64,000 nt of DNA, taken from Dromiciops gliroides. Its lineage: Eukaryota > Chordata > Mammalia > Microbiotheria > Microbiotheriidae. The translations under genes and the position numbers were made by a program. The notes beneath the pieces were generated by a model. The model was not told the origin of the DNA and searched no databases. It saw only the letters and a list, made by a program, of their open reading frames with translations. Location: positions 480,249,617 to 480,313,616 of the forward strand of contig NC_057864.1 of the NCBI RefSeq assembly GCF_019393635.1, in the 5' to 3' direction. Of this stretch, positions 10,745 through 20,229 are shown one piece after another. The stretch's first letter is position 1; each line of letters starts with the position of its first letter.

Positions 10745-12110
10745 AAATTCTCATTATGGCAGCAAAAAGCTTCTACTATTGGGAATTTACTTTATACAGA
10801 CATACACGTGACCTCTGTAAGAAGAACTATAAAAAGTATAATGGCAGAAATAACTGAAGCCTGGAATAATGTCAGTGTTCATGGATGGGTTGATCTATAT
10901 ATTAAAAACAGAAAAAAAATTATAAGGTAACAATTTACATATTTGATACAATATAAACCAAAATACCTATTTTTAAAATAATGATAACTAAATACAAAAG
11001 CAAGTGGTCAAGGATATCAAAAACCTGCTAAAAAAAGGCTGATAGAGTAAACTTGCTTTCCCAGACCTTAAAACATATTTCAGAGAAGTTATAATCAAAA
11101 CTATTTGGTGCTAAGCAAAAAAAGAAGATCAGTGAAAGTGTACAAAGATAAAAAAAAACCAACCAAATGTTCACAAAAATTGACTGGTAAATCTTTCAAA
11201 AATAAAAACTGGGGGAAAGAATCATTATTTAACAAATATAGAACAACAGAGAACAGAGTAACGATTGGAATGACACCACCTGCTGGAGAGCTACTGTAGG
11301 AAAGCTCCACCATGAGGGCAAGCCATGATGCTTTTCTTTGGAGTCAGGAAGTGATGTTTGCTTGTGGGAGGAAGAAGAGGCAAAGCTGGCTCTCTAGCTC
11401 TCTTCCTCAGGCCTCCGGTGGAGAAGGGAGCTAGAAATGTGCTCTCCCTTTAATAGATGAATCTAGGCCTTTCTTTCTCTCTTCACCAAATTCTTATTCT
11501 CCTTAATAAATGCTTAAAAGTCTAACTCTTGCTAAAGCTTATAATTTATTGGCGACCACTCATTAGATATTTTAGACAGACTAGTTAGAACTTTACCCCT
11601 TACAAGAGGTAAGCAATGTGATGGGACTTTGATTTCAACCTGTATCTCACACCATATATCTCACTGAATTCTGGCCAGATGCTAACCACACATTTAAAAA
11701 ATAATTAAATTTAAGAGTGGAAGAAATGAGAATAATGCATCCCAACAGGGGGAGGAAGACAATTTTTATCTATTAAAGAAATAGAAGAAATTAATTAAAG
11801 AGAAAGCAGATGCTCTTGATTAAATAAAACAAAAAAATCTATACAACAAAAGAATCAAAAGGGAAAATATGTGTGGTGATAACGAACAAAAAGCTCTAGC
11901 TCCAAAGGATACATAGAAATGTTTGAAAATGTGCTAAGGCAAAGAAGAAATAGTCAAAAGATATGAATAGAAAATTTCCAAAAGAAGGCAAGTTGTTAAT
12001 AGTCATTTAAAAAAATGTCTAATGTAACTATCAAAGAAATGCAAAGTAACATGAGTCTGAGGCCTTGAGCCCATCAGATCAATAAAAATAAAGAACAGCA
12101 AAGGGCCAGC
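10745..12110 (+). mobile_element. L1 ORF2 fragment, sense, split by a solo LTR
   Basis: A-rich L1 ORF2-like text before (AAAACTGGGGGAAAGAATCA) and after (GGGACTTTGATTTCAACCTG; AATTTCCAAAAGAAGGCAAG) the LTR. Heavily decayed; the first 150 bases are less certain. Confidence 0.6.
11266..11604 (+). mobile_element. Solo LTR of an endogenous retrovirus (fossil)
   Basis: A 339-base block starting TGGAATGACACC and ending CCCCTTACA, with an AATAAA signal (CCTTAATAAATGC) in its right half, inserted in an older L1. No internal retroviral region is present. Class is not assigned, and it is younger than the L1 it interrupts. Confidence 0.6.
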
Positions 12111-12292
12111 CTGATGTCAAGATGTATCTTGCTTCTCCAATAATAAAATGATTTCCTATTTGTTGGTATCGATGACCACAAATTGTTTCCTGAAACTATA
12201 TGAAAAAACGTTGCCTGCAATAAATGGGAAGCAAACTCTCAGTCTGCAGATGGCCCCAAAGAAGCATAAACAACTTTACTTAAATCATTTAC

Positions 12293-12479
12293 CTCACCAT
12301 TGCTCCACTCGAACACTCCAAATCCAAGCTTCATGTTAAGCCCAAATTCCCCCTTGTATACGCAACCATCTGGCCATTCCTGCACACCATAGACTCTCTG
12401 GATATAGTCTTGCAGGTCTTGCTCAGCTGGTCCCAGTGATTCCCTATCATCATCTTCCTCGTCTGCTGTGATGATGTCC
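12293..12479 (-). CDS. ANKMY1: ANKMY1 coding exon: acidic linker and first MORN repeat
   Basis: A 187-base exon. One base completes a codon from the previous exon (AG+G, Arg), then 62 codons run from DIITADEEDDDRES to FEWSNGE. The acidic stretch ADEEDDD precedes the first MORN unit (WPDGCVYKGEFGLNMKLGFG). The acceptor is ATACCAG and the donor GAG|GTAAAT. Phase agrees with both neighbouring exons, which is the main evidence that all three belong to one transcript. The core GCVYKGEFGLNMKLG is close to human ANKMY1 as I recall it. Confidence 0.88.
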
Positions 12480-12639
12480 CTGGTATGACAATTGGGAAAG
12501 GGTCAGCAGTCAGAGTGGAACCCAAAACCAGGCCCCGACAGATGCCTGTCTTCCCAGAATTCCCCTCCCAGTGAGCATTGCATAGCTCTTGAATGTAGGT
12601 TAGACAATAAAATCCAATTCAGTGGACACCTGTTCTATA

Positions 12640-12800
12640 ATCACAGAGGCAGGGTGATACAATGGAAAGAGCCCTGGTGTCAAAGGACCTGGGTTCAAAT
12701 CCCACCTCACTTGAGCTCCTTGGGCCTCTGCTTCCCCATATCTAAAAGGAGAGTTGGCCAAGATGGCCTGAGACCCTTCTGTTAGGTCTCTGCTCCTAAA
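12640..12800 (+). mobile_element. MIR-type SINE
   Basis: GATACAATGGAAAGAGCCCT, GACCTGGGTTCAAATCCCACC and CTTCCCCATATCTAAAAGG. Confidence 0.7.
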
Positions 12801-12943
12801 ATAACCTGTAAAACGACTTTGTCTGGGCTGGCTGTAGAATGGTCCTAATGAGACCAAGATAGCAGGTTTGATCTCCCTACACATCAGTGAACTTTACAGG
12901 CAAAAAAATTCTTCTCTGCCATGTTGGTGCCCCCTAATTCTTT

Positions 12944-13103
12944 TGTTGTTGTTGTTGTTTTATTTTTTATGGGCAATGAGGGTTCAGTGACTTGTCCAGG
13001 GTCACACAGCTGGTAAGGGTCAAGTGTCTGAAGCCGGATTTGAACTCAGGTGCTCCTGAATCCAAGGCTGGCACTCTAACCACTGTGCCACCTAGCTGCC
13101 CCC
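12944..13103 (-). mobile_element. WSINE1-type SINE, antisense
   Basis: Ends in CCACCTAGCTGCCCC. The tail reads GTTGTTGTTGTT. Flanks CCCCTAATTCTTTT / CCCCCTAAATCTTTT. Confidence 0.9.
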
Positions 13104-13420
13104 ATACCCCCTAAATCTTTTGCATTCTCCAGATCACCTAGAACGGGATCAGGAATGAAGTATTCTACCAATAAATTTATCAAACCGTCTCTGCCTGTGA
13201 GGCTAGTGCTTAAGAGAATGCTAAAGATCTCTGGGAGAAAGAAAAAGAAATCGCTGAAGAAAGTTTCAATAGGGAAATCTACTAACTAAGCTATTCCAAA
13301 ATGATACCACCTACTAAATGACTACACCCCTAGGGTATTCCAGGGTCAGACTCTCAGGGTTCCCTCAAGCCTTGACCTACATTTCCTAATCAGTCATTTA
13401 TTCCCCAAACACCGTGCTTT
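13104..13420. other. Intron without recognised elements
   Basis: Nothing identified. Confidence 0.35.
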
Positions 13421-13424
13421 GTAG

Positions 13425-13678
13425 TGGTTCAGTAGTTTCAGCCGTGTCTGATGCTTCGTGACCCTATTTGGGGTTTTCTTGACAAAGATATTGGAGTGGC
13501 TTGCCATTTCCTTCTCTGACTCATTTTACAGACAAGGAAACTGAGGCAAAGAGGGTAAAGTGACTTGCCCAGGGTCACACAGTTAGTAAGTGTCTGAGGC
13601 TGAATTTGAACTCAAGAAAATGAGTCTTCTTGATTCCAGGATCGCTGCTCTGTGCACTACGGCACCACCTAGCTGCTG
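13425..13678 (-). mobile_element. Long CORE-SINE, antisense
   Basis: Tail first (GACCCTATTTGGGGTTTTCTT), then core (CAGGGTCACACAGTTAGTAAG) and head (CACCTAGCTGC). Confidence 0.85.
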
Positions 13679-13915
13679 AGGCAGCACATCATGAGAAATG
13701 GACAACAAGATCCTATTGGCCAAAATATGTGCCCACATCAATAAGCGTAAAATTCATACAAAATAAACACAGAATTGTGGGTTTGGGGAAAGGAGGCGCT
13801 GGCAATTGAGGGGGCGGAGAATAGAGATAACTGCTTTTTCCCGACAAATATTAACGTAACGTGGGTGGGGGAAGGAATCTGAACTTTAAAACACTCCCGG
13901 TTAGAAGAAAACCAT

Positions 13916-14100
13916 ATCATAGATCTAGAGTCAGAAGGGACCTAGGAGGTCAGATAATCCAACCCCTTCACATTACAGGGGAGGAAACTGAGGCCCAGGG
14001 AAGGTTCCTAAAGTGATACTGGAAATAAGTGTCAGATGTGGTGTTTGAACTTAGAGCCTGACTACCAGAGCCAGTGCCTGTTCTACTACGCCATTGCCTA
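13916..14100 (-). mobile_element. MIR-type SINE, antisense
   Basis: AGAGTCAGAAGGGACCTAGG, GGAAACTGAGGCCCAGGG and a head ending CTACTACGCCATTGCC. Confidence 0.7.
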
Positions 14101-14249
14101 CCCTAATTAACAATCTCAGTAATTATGTCAATAAGACTTCAAGGATCTGATTTCATTGCCTCGGGTACCCAGTCCACTGATGCAGTCTGTCATCCTTCTA
14201 TGTGGTTTAAGGAAGGGTCTCTGTGATGTCCTCCTTTACATGGTGCTGC

Positions 14250-14282
14250 CCACACACATACACACACACACACACACACACA
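14250..14282 (+). repeat. (CA)n short microsatellite
   Basis: About 15 CA units with one TA interruption. Confidence 0.85.
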
Positions 14283-14334
14283 AGTCATCACCTCCAGACA
14301 AGCTTTCTGGTGATGAGTCTTTTTAAATTGACCT

Positions 14335-14481
14335 GGGAGGGGGGGCGCAGTCCTCAAACAGTACAGACAGACACATGCATGATGCTATTGCAGCTCAGAC
14401 ATCCCCAACTCTGGCGACCCATCAGCCTCAGCCATCCCGTGTAGCTGGGGCTACAGGCCTACGCCACTTTACCTAGCCCAT
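14335..14481 (-). pseudogene. 7SL (SRP) RNA-derived relic
   Basis: On the minus strand the text GCCTGTAGCCCCAGCTAC, GGCTGAGGCTGATGGGTCGCC and GAGCTGCAATAGC follows the first 120 or so bases of 7SL RNA (GCCTGTAGTCCCAGCTACTC, GGCTGAGGCTGGAGGATCGC, GGGCTGTAGTGCGC in the known gene). This is the Alu-domain part, diverged and 3'-truncated. A processed 7SL pseudogene is the simplest reading, as Alu and B1 SINEs are absent from marsupials. Confidence 0.55.
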
Positions 14482-14513
14482 TGTGTTTTTAAATGCTTAA
14501 AATAAAATGCATA

Positions 14514-14686
14514 GGGGGCAGCTGGGTGGCGCAGTGGATAAAGCGCTGGCCCTGGATTCAGGAGTGCCTGAGTTCGGATCCGGCCTCAGACATTTGACAC
14601 TTACTGGCTGTGTGACCTTGGGCAAGTCACTTAACCCCCATTGCCCCACAAAAAAGAAAAAACAAAAAAAAAAAAACAAAAAAAAA
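14514..14686 (+). mobile_element. WSINE1-type SINE (first of a tandem pair)
   Basis: Full-length with a long A-rich tail. The 13-base AATAAAATGCATA lies at 14501-14513 and again at 14688-14700. Confidence 0.93.
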
Positions 14687-14700
14687 TAATAAAATGCATA

Positions 14701-14849
14701 GGGGGCAGCGAGGTGGCGCAGTGGATAGAGCACTGGCCCTGGATTCAGGAGGACCTGAGTTCAAATCCGGCCTCAGACACTTGACACTTACTAGCTATGT
14801 GACCCTGGGCAAGTCACTTAACCCCTATTGCCCCACCAAAAAAAAAAAA
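14701..14849 (+). mobile_element. WSINE1-type SINE (second of a tandem pair)
   Basis: Inserted immediately after the repeated AATAAAATGCATA, and followed by TTTTAATGCATA, a diverged third copy of the target. Confidence 0.93.
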
Positions 14850-15104
14850 TTTTAATGCATAGGCTTGCAAAGGAAACGGATTATATTAAAAAGTCACTGT
14901 CAATGTTTAAAAAAAAAAAAGACGAGGAATCCCAGGTTATGAATCCTTCGACCAAATGATCTTTGAGGTCCATTCCAGGCCTATGTACGATCTAAGCCAG
15001 AGTCACCCTCAGTGCCAAGGCCAGTATCTACATCAGAGTAGATATTGATGGAGGGAAAATATGAGATTGTTCGTGACCGTGTGTTCACTTTGATTGACCA
15101 GAGT

Positions 15105-15700
15105 GTGTTCGTAAGCATTTACTCGGTGCCTTATGCTGTGCTAGGTGCTGGGCTTACACAGACTAAAAGGGAAACAGTGCCTGCCTTCAAAAAATTTCTA
15201 TTCTATCTGCGGATAACAAGAGGTCACTCATTGGCTGAGTATATGGGAAAGAAACACAAGATAACTGGGGGCACCAGCATTTGGGGGGAAGGGGAAAGGC
15301 TTCGTACAGAGGCATGAAGAACTGACTCGATGGAAACCAGGGATTCTGTGAGAAGGGTGTGTGCACCAGGCATGGGGTATGGCCAATGCAAAGGTACAGA
15401 AAGAGGAAATGAAACATTGTGTGTTAGGAACAGTCAGGTGGACAGCTTTGCTGGATTATATAGTTCTTTAAGGCTGGAAAAGGCAAGTTGGGACTGGATT
15501 ATATGAAAAGCCTTTAAATGCCAGGCATCAGAATAATACCTGGTATTAGAGGGAGAATTCTGATTGAATAGAGGAATGATACGGTCAGGCCTGGGATTAG
15601 GGGAAATGCCTTTGGCAGCTAGGAAGAGGGTGAATGGAGAAGGGAGAGAGACCTGGAACAGGATGACTCATTAGCAAGGTGTTGCCATAATTCAGGAAAA
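15105..15700 (-). mobile_element. L2 fragment, antisense
   Basis: Antisense L2 3' region of about 600 bases: CTGTGCTAGGTGCTGGGC, GTTAGGAACAGTCAGGTGG, TTGCCATAATTCAGG. Before it, 14950-15000 is a MIR 3' end. Confidence 0.65.
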
Positions 15701-15712
15701 AAGGAATGAGGT

Positions 15713-15870
15713 TTTTTTGTTTGTTTGTTTTTTGTGGGGCAATGAGGGTTAAGTGACTTGCCCGGGGTCACACAACTAGTTAAGTGTCAAGTGTCTGAAG
15801 CTGAATTTTAACTCAGGTCCTCCTGAATCCAGGGCTGGTACTTTATCCACTGCACCACTCTAGCTGCTGC
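15713..15870 (-). mobile_element. WSINE1-type SINE, antisense
   Basis: Full-length. Target duplication AATGAGGTTTT on both sides. Confidence 0.9.
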
Positions 15871-16079
15871 AGTAATGAGGTTTTGAACCAGAATGGCCAC
15901 TGTATTTGTACATAAGAGAAGAGTTCACTCCAAATATGCTAACATTAAAATGACAGCAGATTAGCATGACTCCTGAGCAACAAAACCCCACAAGTCACCT
16001 CTGCCCAGTCCAATACCTCATTGTGTCATGGAGGTGACCCTTACTCTCAAAAGACTGATGGTAGAGAATAAGTTCTGAT

Positions 16080-16323
16080 TTTGTTTAGTTGTTTTTCAGT
16101 CCTGTCCAACTCTCAGTGACCCCAATGGAGTTGTCTTGGCAAAGATACTGGAGTGGTTTGCCATTTCCTTCTCCAACTCGTTTTACAAAGGAGGAAACTG
16201 AGACAAACAAGGTGAAGTGACTTGACCAGGGTCACACAGCTAGTAAGTGTCCAAGGCCAGATATGGACTCATATCTTCCTGACCCCAAGTCTGGCACTCT
16301 ATCCACTGTGCCACCTAGCTGCC
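16080..16323 (-). mobile_element. Long CORE-SINE, antisense
   Basis: Tail GTTGTCTTGGCAAAGATACT, core CAGGGTCACACAGCTAGTAA, head CTGTGCCACCTAGCTGCC. Confidence 0.87.
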
Positions 16324-16328
16324 GATCT

Positions 16329-17258
16329 TTTTTTTTTCCAATCAACAGTTTTCTCTTCTTTCCACACAACCCTATTTAAATGAAAAAGGGAAAAGAAAAA
16401 CAAATATACATAGACAAGCAAAACAAATTCCCTCATGGGCCACATCCAAAAAACATGTGTCTCAGCTACAGCCTGGATCCCAGCCTGCTCTATCAGGAAG
16501 TGAGGGGCACACTTCATCACCAATCCTCCAGAACTGGAGCTAATTGCATTGGTCTGCATTCTGAAGATGTGCAATGATGTTGCTTTTATGTATGTTGTTC
16601 CCCTGGTTCTGCTCCCTTCACTCTGCATCACTTCATACAAGTCTTCAAGGTTTCCCTGGGATCCATCATATCTTTCATCATGTCTTGTGGCACAACAGTA
16701 TTCTATCCCATTCATATGCAATCATTTGTTCAACCACAAACTGGAAGGACTTGATGGGCATCCCCTTAGTTTCCAGTCTTTTGCTATCACAAAATGAGCC
16801 GCTGTAAATACCTTTGTATCTAAAGGTCCCTTTCCCTTTTCTCTGATCTCTTCTGAGTCTAAGACTAGGAGGGGTGGGGCCAGGTCAAAGGGGATGCACC
16901 TCTTAGTGACTTTTCTTCCCAGAATGGCTGGACCAATTCACAGTCTCATCAAAAATTCATTAATGTGTCTATCTTCCCGCCGCCCCATGAGCATTTGTCA
17001 ATTCTTTCCTTTATCAGGTTTGCCGACCTGGTGGGGACGGAGCTCTTTAATCTACATTGCTCTAATTGTTGGGGATTTGGAACATTTTTTTTCCCTTATG
17101 GCTATTGATGGCTTGGATTTCTCCCTTTGAGGATAGCCTGTTCACATCCTTTCATCTTGTACCAAGCAGAGAATGGTTCTTATTCTGATATATTTGAATC
17201 AATGCTTTACATATCTTGGAAATGAGGGCTTTATTGGAGAAACTTTTCTGGAAGGCTC
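16329..17258 (-). mobile_element. L1 3' portion, antisense
   Basis: Antisense L1 3' UTR into ORF2 (TTCCAATCAACAGTTTTCTC; CAATCATTTGTTCAACCAC; TACATTGCTCTAATTGTTGG). Contiguous without SINEs. Confidence 0.75.
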
Positions 17259-17479
17259 TACATTCTTAGAAAGGCTGCCAGGAAGGCCCCATTAATAGAT
17301 TGAGGCTATTTTTCAAGGACCAACCTAGCTAAGTACACAGAGGATGATACCTCGGAGAGGAATTCTTTAATGGAAACGGCCTACGAAGCAAAGGAAAAAA
17401 ATCAAAATTCCCCCCCAGTCCTGTGTGGCTCTCTTCTGTTTCTGGTGTGGAAGCCATTGGAGTAGTTGGAAAGGGTTCA

Positions 17480-17605
17480 AGTCAAAAAAGTTATTATTGA
17501 AGCACCTACAATGTGCCAGACAGTGTGCTAAGCACTGGGCTCACAAAGAAAGGCAAAAGACAGTCCATGATCTTGAGGAGCTCACAATCTAAGGATGGAT
17601 AGATA
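17480..17605 (-). mobile_element. L2 fragment, antisense
   Basis: TTGAAGCACCTACAATGTGCC and TGTGCTAAGCACTGGG. The (TG)n array starts right after it. Confidence 0.65.

Positions 17606-17607
<2 letters not shown>

Positions 17608-17655
<48 letters not shown>
17608..17655 (+). repeat. (TG)n microsatellite
   Basis: About 24 uninterrupted TG units. Confidence 0.95.
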
Positions 17656-17657
<2 letters not shown>

Positions 17658-17742
17658 ACACAGATATACAGGATAAATTAGGGATCCTCTCATAAGAATA
17701 AGGGAGAAGGGGTTAAGAATCATACCTTTTAGAACATCTATG

Positions 17743-17893
17743 AACTTTTTTTTTTTATGGGGCAATGGGGGGTTAAGTGACTTGCCCAGGGTCACACAGC
17801 TAGTAAGTGTTAAGTGTCTGAGGCCAGATTTGAACTCAGGTACTCCTGAATCCAGGGCTGGTGCTTTATCCACTGCGCCACCTAGCTGCCCCT
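17743..17893 (-). mobile_element. WSINE1-type SINE, antisense
   Basis: Full-length. Target duplication CATCTATGAACTTTT on both sides. Confidence 0.93.
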
Positions 17894-17947
17894 CATCTAT
17901 GAACTTTTAATTTGACTGTTGGTAATCTGAATGTGAAATCCTTGTCA

Positions 17948-18185
17948 ATCAATAAATAAGCATTTATTAAGTGCCTACTATGTTCTAGATGCAAAATACA
18001 AAGACAAATGAGTATCCCAACAACCAGCGAGAGCACATATCTCTCCCATTAGCACATATTATTATATTATTATATATTATTATATTAGCACATATCTCTC
18101 CCATTAGAATGTATGCTCCTAGAGAGTACAGACATCATTCTTTGTGTGTTTATTCCAAGCAGCTAGCATGTATTGACGTCTAAAA
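17948..18185. mobile_element. L2 fragments of opposite orientation with a local duplication
   Basis: Antisense L2 at 17948-18005 (AAGCATTTATTAAGTGCCTA) and sense L2 at 18095-18185. Between them GCACATATCTCTCCCATTAG occurs twice (about 18033 and 18088), separated by an ATT-rich spacer. Confidence 0.5.
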
Positions 18186-18267
18186 AATGCATGTTAATCT
18201 TGATTAACTCCAATAATCATCACCCCCCTCCATAAAAAAGATGCCATGTAACAAATGTATACCACAC

Positions 18268-18426
18268 CTTTTGGAGAAATATCTTAGATCACCCATGGAC
18301 CTGTCTTCTCTGGAATAAGCAGATTTGATAGAGCTAGGCACTGAGGGCTTAACATCTCCAAGGGTAAAAACTTCAGGATCCATCATGTTTCCAAAAACCC
18401 TTTTAGCAGCTTCTTCTTTAACTGAC
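18268..18426 (-). CDS. ANKMY1: Probable ANKMY1 upstream coding exon
   Basis: A 159-base open exon (1 + 52 codons + 2) encoding SVKEEAAKRVFGNMMDPEVF through DLRYFSK. The acceptor is TTCTAG and the donor AAAG|GTGTGG, the latter weaker than usual. Its two trailing bases AG plus the leading G of the 12293-12479 exon make an Arg codon, so phases match exactly. I do not recognise a domain. Two adjacent methionines (MMDPEV) offer a possible start if the upstream exon is noncoding. Otherwise another coding exon ending in phase 2 must exist towards the CpG island, and I could not find it. Confidence 0.6.
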
Positions 18427-19140
18427 CTAGAAGGACAAGTGGAAAGGTCTCAGACTTCATCCAAGAATCTGACACTGACACATTAGCAAAGTACATTGCT
18501 CAGATTCACCCAGGAAAAAACCCTAACCTTAGGGCTCCCGTTTGAAACCCTTTGTTCCAGGCATTCCCAGACATGAGTAATCTGTATTTCCAAAGCTCCC
18601 TCCTTTCACAAAACCCACAAATAGACAGGAGCCATTCAGTGAATTGTAAGGAAATCTAGAAATCAGCACCTCTCTTGTGCCTAGCTTGCCACAGGGAAAC
18701 CTTGGATGACAAAAAGCAGAAAGCAAAACAAACAGCCCTGTTGCTCAGAGGACTGGCTTGTGGAGCCCAGTCTCCCCAAAAGCAATTTCCCCCACAATTT
18801 CATGACCTCGACAAAGGTGTTCTTCCAGCCAGTTCTCTGCAGGGAAGAGAATGCCGGAGTAACAAGAGGTTTATCTAATACATCAGGATACTGTGTCAGT
18901 GAAATTGTATATGATTGGTTACTATGGCATCCTGTTTAATTGTTGAATTCATACACTGGGGAAGCTGGGTTACTGTTTAACTTGCAAGCATATCATTTAG
19001 AGTTGATTAAAGACTGTGTGATCATTTCAACAAAAAGTTGGCCAATGGGCCCTTTGGTCTGGTAAATAAACTGGTATCATATTGTTTCTAGGGGGGTGGG
19101 GGGTGGAAATCTGAATGCATGTAAACTCCAAGTTGGAAGG
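18427..19140. other. ANKMY1 5' region without recognised elements
   Basis: Mostly single-copy. Any missing 5' coding exon could lie here, but no splice-bounded conserved frame was found. Confidence 0.35.
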
Positions 19141-19145
19141 CTCTC

Positions 19146-19370
19146 AGAGGCCATATATGATCCAACCCATCCCTGAAAGAGAATTGATCCCCCTCAGCAA
19201 TCTAAGAGGCTCACGCTCATTCCACCTTTCCTAGAACATATCTGAGAAGTCACTATGTCCATCCCTAAGGCTTTGTGGACAGCTCTAATGTTTAGAAAGC
19301 AAGATGGGAAAAATCCTTCAAGACCAAATCTGCCTCCATTCCTGTTTAATGAGAACACTGATCAAGAGCT
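19146..19370 (-). mobile_element. CR1/L3 fragment, antisense
   Basis: GAAGGCTCTCAGAGGCCATA and TAGAACATATCTGAGAAGTCA resemble old antisense CR1/L3 3' text. Confidence 0.35.
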
Positions 19371-19462
19371 GGCAGGAGCCTTGAAGGTCACCTAGACTTT
19401 ACAAGTGAGGAAACTAAGGCCCAGGGGAGGTAAGGAATTTGCCCAAGATTACCCAGCTCATT
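19371..19462 (-). mobile_element. MIR fragment, antisense
   Basis: GTGAGGAAACTAAGGCCCAG followed by TTGCCCAAGATTACCCAGC. Confidence 0.55.
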
Positions 19463-19762
19463 GTTTGTCCTTCCTTCTTGAGGACGACCATGACATGATG
19501 TCACGTCTTGCACTGAATGAGATTTAAGGAAGAGATGGCTGTGCAAAGTCACCAGCCCCTCTCTCTCCTCCAGATCCATCTGGGTCCAGTGGCAAAATAT
19601 ACATCAGGATGACTGGAGACGGCTCTGGATGTTTTAAGACAATTGGGGTCAAGTGACTTGCCCGAGGTCACACAGCTAGTAAGTATCTGAGGTGAGATTT
19701 GAACTCAGGTCCTGCCAACTTCAGGGTCAATGCTCTATGCACTGTGTCACCTACCTGCCCAT
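19463..19762 (-). mobile_element. CORE-SINE with a different long tail, antisense
   Basis: The tail (CTTGAGGACGACCATGACAT; CATCTGGGTCCAGTGGCAAA) precedes the usual core and head (CACCTACCTGCCC). This tail differs from the other long SINEs in the window. Confidence 0.75.
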
Positions 19763-19949
19763 CCTCTGGCTCCAGGTAGGAGCTCTTTCTACCCATGGTC
19801 CTAGTTCTGCCCTCTGAAGACAACCAGAACCTGGTGGGGTTCCTCTTTCCCACACATTAGGCTTCTTCTTTTGGCACTGACCTGGTCACCCAGAGGGCGA
19901 TGACCGTCTTTGTACAATCCATTCCACTGACAGAAATGCCTACACATCT

Positions 19950-20095
19950 GAAAAGCAGTTTCAAAACTCAGTCCTTCTGTGTGACCTCGGTCAAGTCAGT
20001 GCCTTCCTCGAGGCCCAACTTTTATCATCTGTCGATGGAAGCATTGGACCAGATGTGCAACTTCCAGTCCTAGACAGATGATGTTATGATCTCAG
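19950..20095 (+). mobile_element. MIR-type SINE
   Basis: TGTGTGACCTCGGTCAAGTCA and a 3' end GATGTTATGATCT. Confidence 0.6.
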
Positions 20096-20229
20096 CTTCT
20101 AGACCTAGGATCCTTTGGGATCTGAGCCATCCAGAATGGGTGCATCCATATATCCACAGAGTAACAATCACCCCTCCAAAATAAATCACTTTTCCCTTCC
20201 ACTGGATGCTAACTTGGGCATATTCGCCA

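Noticed and set aside
14377-14478. Alu SINE, hence possible primate contamination
   Set aside because: Diverged from Alu, embedded among marsupial SINEs, and better explained as a relic of the marsupial's own 7SL RNA.
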